Shown here: piece by piece, positions 11,846 to 25,100 of the stretch | How positions within the stretch are numbered: position 1 is the first letter of the stretch | How the letters are laid out: every line of letters begins with the position of its first letter | Assembly: GCA_030770545.1 (NCBI GenBank) | Contig: CM061098.1 | Coordinates: forward strand, 13,003,001-13,067,000 | Origin: Macropodus opercularis | Lineage: Eukaryota; Chordata; Actinopteri; Anabantiformes; Osphronemidae | Direction: 5' to 3' | DNA length: 64,000 nt | Notes under the pieces: model-generated | Databases searched by the model: none | What the model was told of the DNA's origin: nothing | The model's input: only the letters and a program-made list of their open reading frames with translations | Made by a program: the position numbers and the translations under genes

Positions 11846-14800
11846 CACCCTGTGTGAGTGTGTGAAAAACCGAGACAGCGGGAGAGAAAGCCTGGAGCTT
11901 ACCCAGCAAGCATAGGTGTCAGACCTAACAGCTTCCCGAGTGTTGGCAGAGCTATGCACTGATCTTATTGTGTGGAATGCAAACAGCACAGTCTATAGCG
12001 TCAATGTGAAAAGATATTTAGAAGATATTAACTATTGTTGTTCGTTTAAGTTGTTGTCAACACTTTTCAGCCGACAAATTCTTTGCTGGGTGATACTGTT
12101 TGAAAATAATAAACTAAGCTTTAACAATGTATGTATTTTGGCAGAAACACAGAAAAACATTACATGTGTATCTTTGTCTCCTTCAGCTCGTCACCAAGGC
12201 TCAACAGGTGGTGACCGAAGCACTGGACCGATACGGTGCCAGCGATGTCGAGACATATGCAAAGGGGAGGTGGTACGAGTGCAAGAGACCCACTTTCACG
12301 TCAAGTGTTTCACCTGCACCGGTAAGACTCGCAGACCCGGTCCATTAAACCTCAGGCACGGAAAAAGCGTCGCCTTGCTCGTATTTGTTGTCGTTTACGC
12401 AGTAGGCTGGACTCATCTGTACTTTCCACGCGCATCCACACCCAATCGCACCGACTGCCAGATCGGCTGCGCGTCCCCTCATTCATCCGCCTCCCAGTGC
12501 ACATGCTGAGTGCTACTATTAGCCCATGGAGGGGATTGGAATGGATCAGAGGTGCCTTGCTGGGGACTTAGGTTCCTGCTAAGGGAGCTTGTTATTGAGC
12601 CGCCACCTTGGAGAGGATTTTCCTCTGTTCTGTGCTGTGATCTAATGAGACTATCTCAGCCAGCTTTGCTATGCCACAGGTGACCTACAGTAGATACTCA
12701 TACAAAAAGCACTGATGTGGTGCATGTTATTCCTATGTAATATGTGAAAAGAAATGTCTTATCTGTGCAATTTCAAATAATATAATTTTCTGTGTTTGGG
12801 TCACTAGCTTTTATGTTAACTGATGGACTTAGCTGACATTATGTCACCTGAACGTGAACTAAACATTTTATTTATTTATTTATACAAATATCTTTTTTCA
12901 TACTTGATCCAATCTGGTTATGACCTACTGTATATTTATGTATCAGGGTCTCTCTCTTTGTAAAACATCACTGTCTTTCATTGACATATCCATCATAGTG
13001 CATCATAGGCAGTTTTTTTTAATGCAAGCAGTGTCTTCAGCATCTGTTGTCAAGGAGAGGAAGCTGAGGAAGTTGTGTTCGCTAGTCTGTAAGTCACTGA
13101 AGGCTTTTTCATTGGAGGGTTGCTGTTCGTCCTTCCCTGTGTGGAGCCGCCACACACATACAAACACAGATATGCACATGCTGTCACGCGTATGAGCATG
13201 CACTTCTATACGTGTGTGAACGCTAACTGTGGTTGTGAGGGGTTGCTGTGGTAACGGTGTTGAAGGGGCACCCAGGCTCTGGTTGGTGGATATTCTCAGC
13301 ATCTCTATGGTGCTATTAACCAATGGGAAGGCTCTATTCCGTGCCCCAGAGAAAAAGGGGGGTGAACACAGGAAGCGAGCAGAAAGGAGAAGAAGAGGGG
13401 GATGGGGGTGCTGTTTGTGTCGCTTAAACATTACATCATCACACCAGTGCAACACCGGTCTGATTTTTTTTCTTTCTCTGACTATCAGTGCCCTCACCCA
13501 CAGCAGAATTTCAGTAATGGAAAACTGTCATCGCAGAACATCGCGTTAAATGCACCTAGCAGACAGCCCCCCCCATCTCGTTTTCCAGAGAGCTCTCCGC
13601 ATCCCATGAGGCAGTGGGGCACTATTGTGCAGGCAGTCTCTGCCACATAGAGGCACATAATATTCTCTCCTGTATGGGCCTCTGCACAGCCAGCAGGTTT
13701 CTAAAGCTTTTATTGTTCTGTATGTAACCCCCCCCCCCCCTTCCCAGAATTGCTCACAAACATGTCACATGTTCTTTTGAACTTAATAAACCACACTAGT
13801 CACTGTTCTCTACTTCTGTTGTCTGGCTTTCGTTAATTCCTCCTGTATTATCTGCACCTGAAAGTGCACCTGAAAAATCCTAAATTTAAGGTTGTTATGC
13901 TTTGTTTTCATCTCTTTAATGCAGTTTTTTGTTTCTTTAACTTTCTTTTTTCCTGTTTGATTCTCCCCGTTTCCCTGTTGGCAAGCACCCAAGCGTGAAA
14001 TCAATTTCTCATCTTGGGACAGCATGATAAGACATGCAGGGCATTCCATGTGGAGACCAAAGGGTTAACTGTTGCACATGATTGCAGCCAAGGGCCAATC
14101 AACTATCAGCAGCCATTGAGAAATAGATGGCTTAAAAAACAAACAAACAAAAAACACAAAAACGCTGTAATTGGGTAGTGTTTAGACATTTTATGCTTGC
14201 TTCAGTTTATTTCCAAGGAATAGCCACGACAGAAAATCTTCCACTTTCCTTCCTTCTTTTCTGCATTTTGTCCTGTTTTTCCTCAGAAGGGCTGATGGTG
14301 CCCACTGACTCGCTCTAGATTGTTCAAACGTTCACTCACGCACGCACCACCATTTCATCGCCATCCTCATTTTATCCTCCACGCGTTTTCCAGCCGCATA
14401 AACTTCTGGTTGCCCCATTATGATAATTGTCCCTCATGCATTAGTCAAAAGAAGAACAGATCACCAATCATGTGTATTTAACCTCTCATGTGAACCCATT
14501 ATACAGCAGCTGATTATAGCATGGAACCAGCTACGCAATTGTGGAAAATGCTGTAGACAGAAGCCAACTCCACAGATTGATGCATCAACTCTGGACACAT
14601 TAAGGGATGTGGAGGCGAGTTTGCTTCTCAGAGAAGCTGCGAGCTGTAGTATACAGACGATGTGGTGTTTTATTACCAGCAGATGGGCTGACTTGTGCGT
14701 ACTGGCCTAATGACATACTGACCACATATAACCCGCCTTTGAAGCATAATTGCCGCTCTCCAGCAGAAGCAGCGAGGACTGACGGTGGCACGAGCGCAAA

Positions 14801-17800
14801 GCTGCCCATAAATCACAGGGAAAACAAGGCACGTGGTCGCTGTCAGCTCGCAAGCGAACGGAAACAACAGAAGAAGCAAAATAAACACACGAGCACAGAG
14901 AGATACAAACAGAAACGTGCGCGCATGAACAGCTAAGGCTCCCCCGGTTGTTATATATGTTCACAAGAGATTTATATCATAAACTAGGGCTAAAGGGATT
15001 TACACAGACAAGTCAGATAAACACTTGACTGCTCTGCTCTATACCTAGCAAGTATCCTCTCCAGGGCTCTTGTAAAAGCCTCCATTACTCTTACTATGGT
15101 GGTTATATCATAAATGTACTGTTCTGCTCTCAGAAGCCAAAGGACAGGCCAGGATGGAGAGAGTGACTGTCGAAGCAAAGTGAGAGACAATTGGAATGAA
15201 GACCAGCAAAAAGAAGCAGAGGTTACGGGGAGAAAACCTAAAGAAAGACACATAAAACAAGTGGGGGGTCATGGGGAAAGGGGAGCTTCCGGTAGCTATA
15301 GCAACCGCGGGTACGCTGGTCCAATCACCACGCCAGTGTCTGGTTGCTAGGGAGAGATTCCAGCAGAGAGAGAAGCGAGCGCGGCAGGCAGCGACTCTTT
15401 TCCCCAAACACTCTCCGGGTTGCGGGAGATATGACACAGATTATTTCTCGGCTCGTCTGTCTCAAGCGTCACCGTCCTGAGGGGTTGTTGCACACTGACG
15501 TCTTCCCTATTGTCTTTGAGTGTGTTGTCACAGCGAGGTGGAGCGTCTGGCTCAAAGAAGGAGTGATTTCTGAATCATAAAGAGGATCATTAAGAGACTC
15601 ACTCCGCCGTGTTGAGCAAACATTAGCACATCATCACATCTGTACGCAGAGCTCGAGCGGTTTTTATTGCTCAGTACACAGCCACCGTCACTGGATGCTG
15701 TGTTTTGAGTGTCTGTGATCTGATTTGCACCTATTTTCCCCTCAGCTGAGTCTCTTATCGGCATTCAGAGGGTTAAAAGCTGAAGGCCTCAGCAGCCCAA
15801 CCAGTCTGCTGGTATGAAGGGACTCCACTGGGCAACCATCTGTCTCCATCAGCTACTGCAGCCAAATGCTGGGGGAACCCTATCACTCATGCACGATTTG
15901 TCTGTGCTTTAGCCTCTAGCTGCACCCCCTCCTGCTCGACCAGCCTCTTCTCTTGTCTGTTTCTATGATGACATCTGTTTTGTTTTTATGTTGTTTTTAA
16001 TGCATTCTCTTGCAGCTCTTCCTAAGTAAATTTCGATGACATATTGCCTAAATATTCTCGATCGCCTGCTTTCCTAATCTGCCAGGTTTAGTGGGGTTAG
16101 CAGCTCTGACCTTCGTGAAATCTTTGTGGCTGAACTTTTTTATATGGTTCCACAAGCAAGGTCAAAGTTGTCAGTGTGTTTGTGAAATAAAAAAACATAC
16201 CGTAATTTTATTAGTTCCCATTAAAGTCTCCTGCTACACGTACACTCACGGATGCAGAATGTGCACATCATTTTATAATAAAAATAATATAGCTGTCAAC
16301 CTCACAGAGCTGCTAATGTGGATGTGAACTCCTGTTTCTCTCCTCTTCCTGTGGGTCCGATCGCTTCTCCAACTTGGCACAACTTGAGAAAACACATTAT
16401 TTACTCTTGAAGTCTTTCCTCCTGTCAGAGGGGCTCAGATCCGGGGGACAAGGGGAGGGTAGAGGAGCACAGATGTGGGGGTGAATAGGTGACCAACTCC
16501 CCCTGCAGAAACCTCTCGCTGGCCTGTTACATACTGTCCCCCTGCTAGACTGCCTGTAGGAAATATCATTAAAATGTAGCATAACTGTAGACAACAGAAC
16601 CAAAGAGTCGGAATAAACAGGGATACTTTGATATATTGTACAAAGCCTGTCAATTTGCTTAATAGCACACTACGAAGGCGTAAACCTGGCGTGACGAGAT
16701 AAGTGTAACGTTATGGGGCAAAGGGAGACAAACGAAAATAACGGTTGAGCGGAGAAGCAGCCTGTAGTGAGAATACACAAATTGAGATGAAGTGGAGACC
16801 TTGCGCTCACAGCCACAAAGATTTGGAGGCTGTCTTGAAACAGAAAGCAGAGGAAGGAGAAGGGCGGGCGGGGTGGGGGGTGTCAGGCTCGTTTCGGGGG
16901 TTCCGGCCTGGGCCGACTTTGAGAAGGGAATTTTAATTGCATCTGTTGGCTAGAGATAAATACCCAATCATGCAGACCCCCCCTGTGGGTGCCTAATCAG
17001 CGCGGCTATAATGAGCTGCAGACACCAGCCTACATGCTAACCTCGAGTAACTAGACGTACGATCTGACTTCTGATGTTAAACTCATCTGTTGCCATAAAG
17101 GAGAGAACCAGTAGCCTTAAGTGTCCGTCATTAGGAGAAATGAGAGGAGTCTTGGATGTAGTGTAATCTTGCACAGCTGCTTGTGTTTGATTTGGGAAGG
17201 TAATACAATCAAAATAAACCGAAATTAACATTCGCATGAGTATGATTTTCAGCTGTGCATCTTCGAGAGCTCGCTCATGAACAATGACAGATTAGGGGAG
17301 TTGTAGGTTTTTTATGGCAAAATACGATTTTTTATTTTTTAGTTTTTGCATTTGTCCTAATTAATTTTGAAGGACGGCTATAATAAGTTATAATATGTAA
17401 CTTATACAAGAAAATATATTCTAATAAGTTGAAATCGGTTTGAACTTGACAGTGTTCACTGCAACCAGTTAAATCACAACACTACCACATGTGCCGCCAC
17501 CACCACCACCACCACAACATCACTGAGGCGGGGACCTGGCTGTCTCTAGGGCAACTGTGGAAGGTTTACATCTCCTATGGCAACTGAGGAAGGGGGACGT
17601 CCTTTGCAATGCATCCAGCCAATCGTCCAGTCAGAAAAAAACAACGTGATTAGCCAGAACAGGTGAACCATTCAGCCGGCCTGTCCAATCTAGTATAAGC
17701 AGAAGCAGGCCGCCTGTGATTTGGTCAGACGTGCGTATGCTAATGAAGTGCATTAGGCTAATTGACTTGATTTCCAAATCAATCTGGATGCAGATTGAAA

Positions 17801-19113
17801 AGCATTTTAAAAGGAAGAAGAGAAAAAAGGAGCAATCTAGTTTTTGAAAAATACAAATATATTCAATAAATGCTTTGGACCATTTCAGCACGTTTCGTTT
17901 TTCGTTTGTCTTTGTTGTTTGTTTTTTTTTTGCCTTGGCTTATACTGTAACTTCATAGCAGTGTAAACATCTTCTCTCCTATATAATTTTCCACGAAGGC
18001 ATCAGAAAGCCTATGATTTGGGTTTCTGGCGAGAGTCTGGTCCAAACTGCAGCGCTGGCGCTTTCTGAAGCTCCGTGCCGTTGTTCAGCGGTTCTGGAAA
18101 TGTGGTTGATACATGAACACACACAGACGCACAAAAACAGCAGACTGGTCTGAATCCTCCTCGCCCCTGTGCTTTCCTTTTCTGTGCATTTTCACAGAAT
18201 TGCCTTTATGACAATAATCTATCACAGCGACACAGACTCTTCATCATATCTCACTACACACACTCTCTCGTTTCATCACCTTATCGCCGCGTACGCACGG
18301 TGCCATCTCATCTGGGATGGATTTATGTGTCTCCGTTGTCCTACGGGAGCTGAGATTGCTTTGTTTTTAAGTGGCAGCCAATTGATCTTTTATTACACTA
18401 TTAAGTCAATACGCTCCACTCATAAACAGCTTCAAATTAAATGAAAGGCTTTATGTGTGTGCGTATGTGCGTGTCTGTCTGTGCCCGTGCGTCGGTGAAC
18501 TCTCAGTCTGCTGGCATGCAACAAAATGTGGTGGCTTCAGTAATATAAATATAGGCTGTGGCAGCAGCCGTGTGGTCAGTATGAACTATGTGCTGTGTTC
18601 GTTTCAAACCATTCCAGCTTGTCAAAGCACAGTTCACCATTTCATTAGTTTCTGCTTTAAGGAATCTCACAGTAGGTTTAATGATACTTTTTGGGATTTT
18701 CAGGATGTCAACGAGTAATAATAACATTAATAACAAATGCAAAGAATGAAACTATGACGCCCAGCAGTGGTGAGGGTCTATACTCTACTCATAGTGTTTC
18801 AGGAAATATTCAAAAATTACATTTGTAAGTCTACAGAATGTGGACATTTGGATTTATATACGAAGCGTGTGACCTTCATCTGTGTGATGTCAGGTCGCAG
18901 CATTTCTCCAGGAGGTTACAATAACTGTCAACGCTTCCTGCTGCTAAACCGCAGAGACTTGGAGAAACCAGAGACCAGCAACCACTGTGGTCACTGATCC
19001 GTGAAAATGCCTCTTAGCTATATTGTTACTCCCAGCCGTAGCACACATTGTCTGCTTAGGATGTACACAAACAATACACAACCTCAGCTCTCACCTTAAT
19101 CACCCCCCCCCCC

Positions 19114-19147
<34 letters not shown>

Positions 19148-22100
19148 GAGCAGATGATGTCACCGTCTTCCCAGTCGGCAGTAATGACTTGCAGTCGATA
19201 GTCTGGTGATGCAGAGAACTTGTAGGTTATTGTTTTGTCTCCTTCTTCACATTGTTCAGCAGAAAATGACTTTTCCACTGATTATGTCATTATATACCCA
19301 TCAGAGCAAATTGGCTCACCCCTGCCTGGGTCTGAATACCTTCCCCAGCAGCCACAAGCAAACCCAACACAAACAAGAACATTTATATACACACAAACAG
19401 GTACCGGCTGAAAGGAAGAACCCACAATGCTTAAGCCCAATTGAATACAACACATAGAAATAAAGAAAAACGCGATTTGCAGAACACAACATATTGATGA
19501 ATGTTGCGTTACCTTATTTGATTATAGGAGCACGAGCGTTTTCATGGCTGGGAGACAAAAATAGCATTTCTAATATCCGTGGGTTATTTAATATCCTTCC
19601 TCATTCTCTCTCACTTATTCTTCCCGCAGTGTGTAACTGTGATCTGGCGCGATCGGGGTTCTTCCAGAAGAAGGGCGAGTACATCTGTACGGCAGACTAC
19701 CAGCGTCTGTACGGCACGCGGTGCGACCGCTGTGAAAGCTTCATCACCGGAGAGGTGGTCTCCGCTCTGGGACGCACGTACCACCCCAAGTGCTTTGTCT
19801 GCAGCGTGTGCAGGTAAACAGACACCATCACGCTGTACACGTTGGTTGGACACTAGTGGTAGTATTAGGATTCATTTATAGCCTGTTGTACAACGTTTTA
19901 TATTAACCTCAACAGCCATTTTGTGTGTGACACGCAGCATATCTCCCTAAATCTTGAATATAATGACAATGTAGAATCGATCAGTGCAGTGGTGAGTATG
20001 ATGTGCAAACAGCAACCAACTGAACCAAGAGAGTCACTAAACGTCCACAGAAAGCGCTCAGTCAGTTCACTTCTTCAGAAGGAGCATAACATCATTAATA
20101 ATAATAAAACACGCGGCGAGTAGCTGCTGTAACGGGCTGCAACCCAGCAGGCTCCATTCTACATGTAATAAAGTGTTCACCCAGCTGAAATGAGTTAAAT
20201 ACAACTTGGGTCATGGAAAGAAGAATTGTGCTGGGATTAAATAAAAATATTAAAGGTAGGCATTAAACCAGTAAAAGTTCAGACACTAGATAGCTTTTTG
20301 TGGACACAGTCAACATATTGTAAGTGGGGGCGTAACAAATCATCAAGTCTTTATTTGTGCTCCTCTTCATCGACTCTGTAAAGTGCTTATTCATTGTGGA
20401 GTTGGGAAGGGAGACAGTGAATGAGATGCCTGTGTTTTCATCCCATGCCGTGCGTCACTGTCCTCTGCCTCATGTCCACGCGGTCGTCTTTCAAGTGACG
20501 CTACTCAGCAACTACTGCTTCAGTCGCCGCGCAAATAACGACATCCGAGGTCCTGAATGGCAACCGATGTCGGACTTTAGCCGCCCGACCGAGTTGTTCT
20601 TGTGGAACACAGCTTCAGAAACGAGAGCCGCTGTTTCAAGCGGGTTCTTGTTTAGTGAAAGTGGGTCATCTTGTCCTGACCTGTATCAGCGTTCACGTTA
20701 AGCTCCTTCTCCTTTTTATTTGACGCTTCGCTCCATCTTCTGTCTCTCCCTCATTCTAAAACTGTTGCTTCGCTGTTTTATTTTGCCCTTACCTCCCCCT
20801 AGGAGAGTGTGTGTGTGTGTGTGTGTGTGTGCGTGTGTGCTTGTGTACAGTATCTGATAAACTCGCGGCGATGCCCAGCAGCCGTGGATTAAGAAGCAGA
20901 CCTGATACCAACTGGCTGGAGACAGTGAGCGGAGCAGTCCTGGCCGTGACAGCGATGTTTGTGTATGTGCGTGTCAGTTTATGTGGAGTCAACTGGAAGA
21001 GACAGCGAGAAGCCAAAGGGCGAATCTCTTCTTTCCTGCTCCGTCTGCCCTCTGTCACTTTGCTCACGGTCCTTCTTGTTCCCCCTTTTTAAAAAAAATC
21101 GAATTCGCTCTTCATCTTTCCCCCACTTCCCTGCCCTCCATCCTCATTATTCCCATCAACGTCTCCCTGCTCTTATTCGTCATCTGCATAAGTCTTTGTG
21201 TTGGTCTTTTTTTTTCCGCCTAGATCTCAGTTTCACTTTCCTGTGCTGATGTATGATTTCTTTTTTCTTTTCTTTTTAAGTGGCCATGATCAAAGCCAGA
21301 GGCCAAATCTCTAAAACCAAAAATAGCTTTACTTCTGTGGGCCCTTTCAAAAAAAAAAACCCAAAACATTAAATATGTAAACACAGTAAATTTTTAAAGC
21401 GCTAAGAAAGGCTGACAAGGCAAGACGGTCATGAGGGAGTGGGAGCAACACACAGGTAAAGACAAGGTCAAACACAGACAAGCTCCTGCAGCATTAAGGA
21501 GAGCTGATACTGTACAGCACGAAGTTGGGGTGGATGTGGAATCCTTTATATTTTTATCACCATCAGACTAATGTAGGTTTTTGTCTCCAGTTAAATCACA
21601 ATCAAAAAAGCAGCTTCAGTTTCAAAAGAGCACATTTAACCTTGGGACCGACTGGAAGGTGAAATTAAAACAATGTTGAGATGAATAATGCATTTTTTAT
21701 CACTTTTAGATAGATAGATAGATAAGACTTTATTAATCCCGCAGTGGGGACATTCTGGTGACCCAGCAGCAGCAAGAGAAAAAAAACAGTTGGAAAAAAA
21801 AAAAAATAAAGAGTAAAAATATGTTATACATTATATACAAAAAGAAAGACAAAAAATGTACATATCTCACATAAACATAAAGTGCAAAAGTGCCGAATGA
21901 AAAAAACATTAAAAAAAAACAAAACAAAACAAAACAACATACATGTGACTTTATTGCTCCTTTTAGGTTTCACCAGGCCCTTTGTTGAATAATTTGTGGC
22001 GCTGAAACGTCTCTGCTGGCTCATCTGGGCTGCTCACTTCCTCCCTCCTTCTGTCTCATGTATGGACGCTGTCCGTCTTTGAATAATATAACAGCACAAA

Positions 22101-25100
22101 GGAGCAAACTTCACGTACGGTGCCCGTAAAAGGCTGCTTGCTCGCTTCATGCTGCGCGTTCAGTACTACGGTGGTTAGTGCACAAGCTTTTCCCAGGCTT
22201 GCCTCTGTGCGTCTGTGCAGGCGTGTTCACTGATGTGCTGTGCGCTGTCTGTGAGCTCTAGCCTCCCTCCAGGTCTTGGCTCCGGCATCCGGGCCTTGGC
22301 GGGGGGAGTAAAAGGATTACTGCCGTCTACGTCTTTTAAACAGCCTTCCCTAAGCCTTTTAGCTTCCCATTCATTCTCGCATTCTCTCGAGTTATACAGA
22401 AATCAAAGTCTCCTTGAAAAGGAGAGGAAAACCAGTGTATCGCGATATGGTAAATTGAATTCCATTTTGCTGTCACGTTCTTTGCTTCTCTCTGTGGTTG
22501 GGTGTTTACCTTTTCTTTCATTCCCTGCGTGGTGTTGAAACAATAAAGCAGTGACCCGGTGACACCAGCTGTGTATGGGAGTGATCTGGGCAGACAACGG
22601 GGCGGACGGAGGGAGACAGAAACGGACGGTTAAGATCAGTATGCGCTGCGCACAGGCTCCCTAATAACTTTCCTTTCTCCCTGAGAGAGACGGTTTTCCT
22701 TTCAGGAGCCCTTGGCAGCGTCGCATTATCGTCTGTTTAATCACAGAGCAGCCAGGTGCTCCGCAACAATCAACGTCCTATTAACCCCTCGCCTCAACTG
22801 TTTGCAAATGTATTTCCAGGTTCACGGGGGATGACGGAGCATGTTCAGCTCGTGCCAGCGTCCCCCCCCCCCCAGCGTGTTATTTTCCTGTGTACATTTG
22901 GATGTTGTTGTTTTTTTTAATATTCTAACACGCTCTCTCTTCTTTCCCTTCACAGTAAGCCCTTCCCCATTGGAGACAGAGTGACATTCAGTGGCAAGGA
23001 CTGCGTGTGCCAGCAGTGCTCTCACACACTCGTCAAGTCAAATGAGCCGATAAAGATCCACGGGCCCAGCCGTAAGTCCAGCGCCCGTTCTGTTTTAGGG
23101 CCCATCTGACGCCGCAGAGCGCCCCGCTCTAATGTAGTGTGTCCGTGAAGTCCATTTAGCTTCATTTCGTTAATCGAGTGTCTGTCAAATCAGGGGTCTG
23201 GTCTGTCGTGATGATCTGCCAGCTGAGAATAGTGCATCAGTCGTTCATTACTGTTAACACGAACCACGCTGGGAGGAGAGGAAGTGGATGCAGGTTGTGT
23301 GCAGTTAAAACACAAGTTCTTCCCTACCGTCGCAACGCCACGGCGGAGCAAGAGTGATTGTTTGTGAATCGTTCGTTAGGTTTGGCCTCCAGCAGACTGC
23401 GGTACGGTAATAGCAGATGGCAGAGAGGCAGTGAATCACCGTCCTCCCCAGATCGCTCCATTCAGGAGAATAAAATCCAAGTGGCTCCCCAGGCCCATGT
23501 TCATCACTCCTTCTTATGAAGAGTCTGTGAGAAGGGACAGTGAGAGCAGACACTAAAGTAAAACATAGGAATCATTCAGAAATCAAATACATTCTTGCTT
23601 TTAACTTAATACTTGACTGACTTCCTTTGGTGGCTGTAGTGAGACGCTTACGCTGTAATCTGGTAACATTCCAACTCAGCAGCATCAAAACCAGCTGCAG
23701 AACGCTAACTCAGAACATCCCAGTTTGTCTTGGCTGACTTGGGTCGGAGTGAAGTGATCCTCCAGGCTTCTCTCAGGCGCAAGCGGGTTGGGTCAGAAAA
23801 GGTTAAGCTGAGCCAAACGTCGTCCGAATGGAAACAAATGAGGCGCTGAGCATCATATGCGGCCGCTGCGCTGTCCTGCTTCGTGTTTAACCTGTTAACC
23901 GGTGGTCAGTGATGTGCAGCGTGTTCGTATACAGTCTGTGTGGAAGGAAACTGTGTGATTTGTACTCATGTGAGCGCTGGTGTCCTGGAGCTGTTTCAGT
24001 GATATTTGCTTCCTGTCTGCCTTCAGTCATGTGTAACAGTGTTTACAGTTGGGGGAATTCACATCTCTTTAATAATTCATCTATTGATTAAGGACGTGGT
24101 TTGGCTAAAGGGATGGAAGAACGCTTAACTGAAGCACAGTAGGTGTTCAGTGGTGCACCTCCACTGTGTCTCTCTGTCGGCACTTCTGTCTTTTTCACCC
24201 TTTTCCTTTCTTTCACCCTGACTTTTCTTTTTGTCTCCTCAGACTGCGCCGGTTGTGGAGCTGAGATCAAGCAGGGTCAGTCTCTCCTGGCGTTGGAGAA
24301 ACAGTGGCACGTCAGCTGCTTCAGATGTCGGACCTGCAACGTGGTCCTCACCGGAGAATACATCAGCAAGTGAGTGTGTAAAGGAAAAACGCAACATGTC
24401 AGAGAATGCCTCCCTCAGCAAAGGCGCGCTCGGCAAAATATTCCTTTTGTTATGTTTGTTTATTCGCTTGAGAGGTTACACTGTACTTCTGACACGCTAC
24501 AGCTCTCCTGCTTATTTTCTGTGTACAGGGATGGAGTGCCATACTGTGAGGCAGATTACCACGCCCAGTACGGGGTGAAATGTGAGACCTGCAGCAGATA
24601 CATCAGTGGAAGGGTTTTGGAGGTGAGAACACGATGCTAACGCAGATTAATCTGCACGGAAATCATCCGCAATCCAAAACTCCAAATTGGGAGCCGACTG
24701 CGGCAACATGAGTGCAACCAGCCTTATCGAAACCGAGCAGTTGCGCTTTATCCTCGGCTCCGTTTAAACCCCGCCGTGCTTGAGGGAGTGAGCGATTTTA
24801 GATTGGGGGTAAAAGATTTTGTCCTGCTTTAGCTCAAAACCAAAACGCACTCAGCTGCAGCATCGCAGCCCTTTCCGACATCAGAGCACATCCACCTTGT
24901 TCACAGTGTCATCCAGAGGCACAGTTGCCTACATGTACCTGCACTAACTAACGAGGCGAAAAGCACAACGCGCCGAGAAGGTATTAAAAGATCACAGGGT
25001 GACGAGTGAAGGAAAGGCATGGAAGAAATTCAGCAGCAATAAAAACTGCACAGCGGTGCTTTGCGTACCTTTCGCGCTGAAGCAGTTTTAAAAAGAGATG

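Larger units (their letters stand above)
12322..19629 (+). other. ablim3: ablim3 intron 2
   Basis: 7.3-kb intron splitting LIM1. It contains a promoter-like cluster at 15292-15503 and an AT-rich, homeobox-site-rich stretch at about 17636-17830. No coding exon recognised. Confidence 0.7.
19814..22955 (+). other. ablim3: ablim3 intron 3
   Basis: 3.1 kb with a GT repeat, a GATA-tailed retroposon-like fragment and poly-A/T tracts. No coding exon seen. Confidence 0.7.

Noticed and set aside
11916..12348. Two long overlapping open frames across ablim3 exon 2
   Set aside because: Only the frame with RCQRCRDICKGEVV is real coding, and only from 12187; the rest is intron read-through or a wrong frame.
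13003..13497. Minus-strand 164-codon open frame
   Set aside because: Part comes from CA/GT-rich sequence, with no domain or splice support, inside ablim3 intron 2.
15431..15580. ATG near the promoter-like cluster as an alternative ablim3 start
   Set aside because: The only nearby donor-like site (15538) gives phase 2, which does not match the phase 0/1 requirement for joining exon 3 or any nearby exon.
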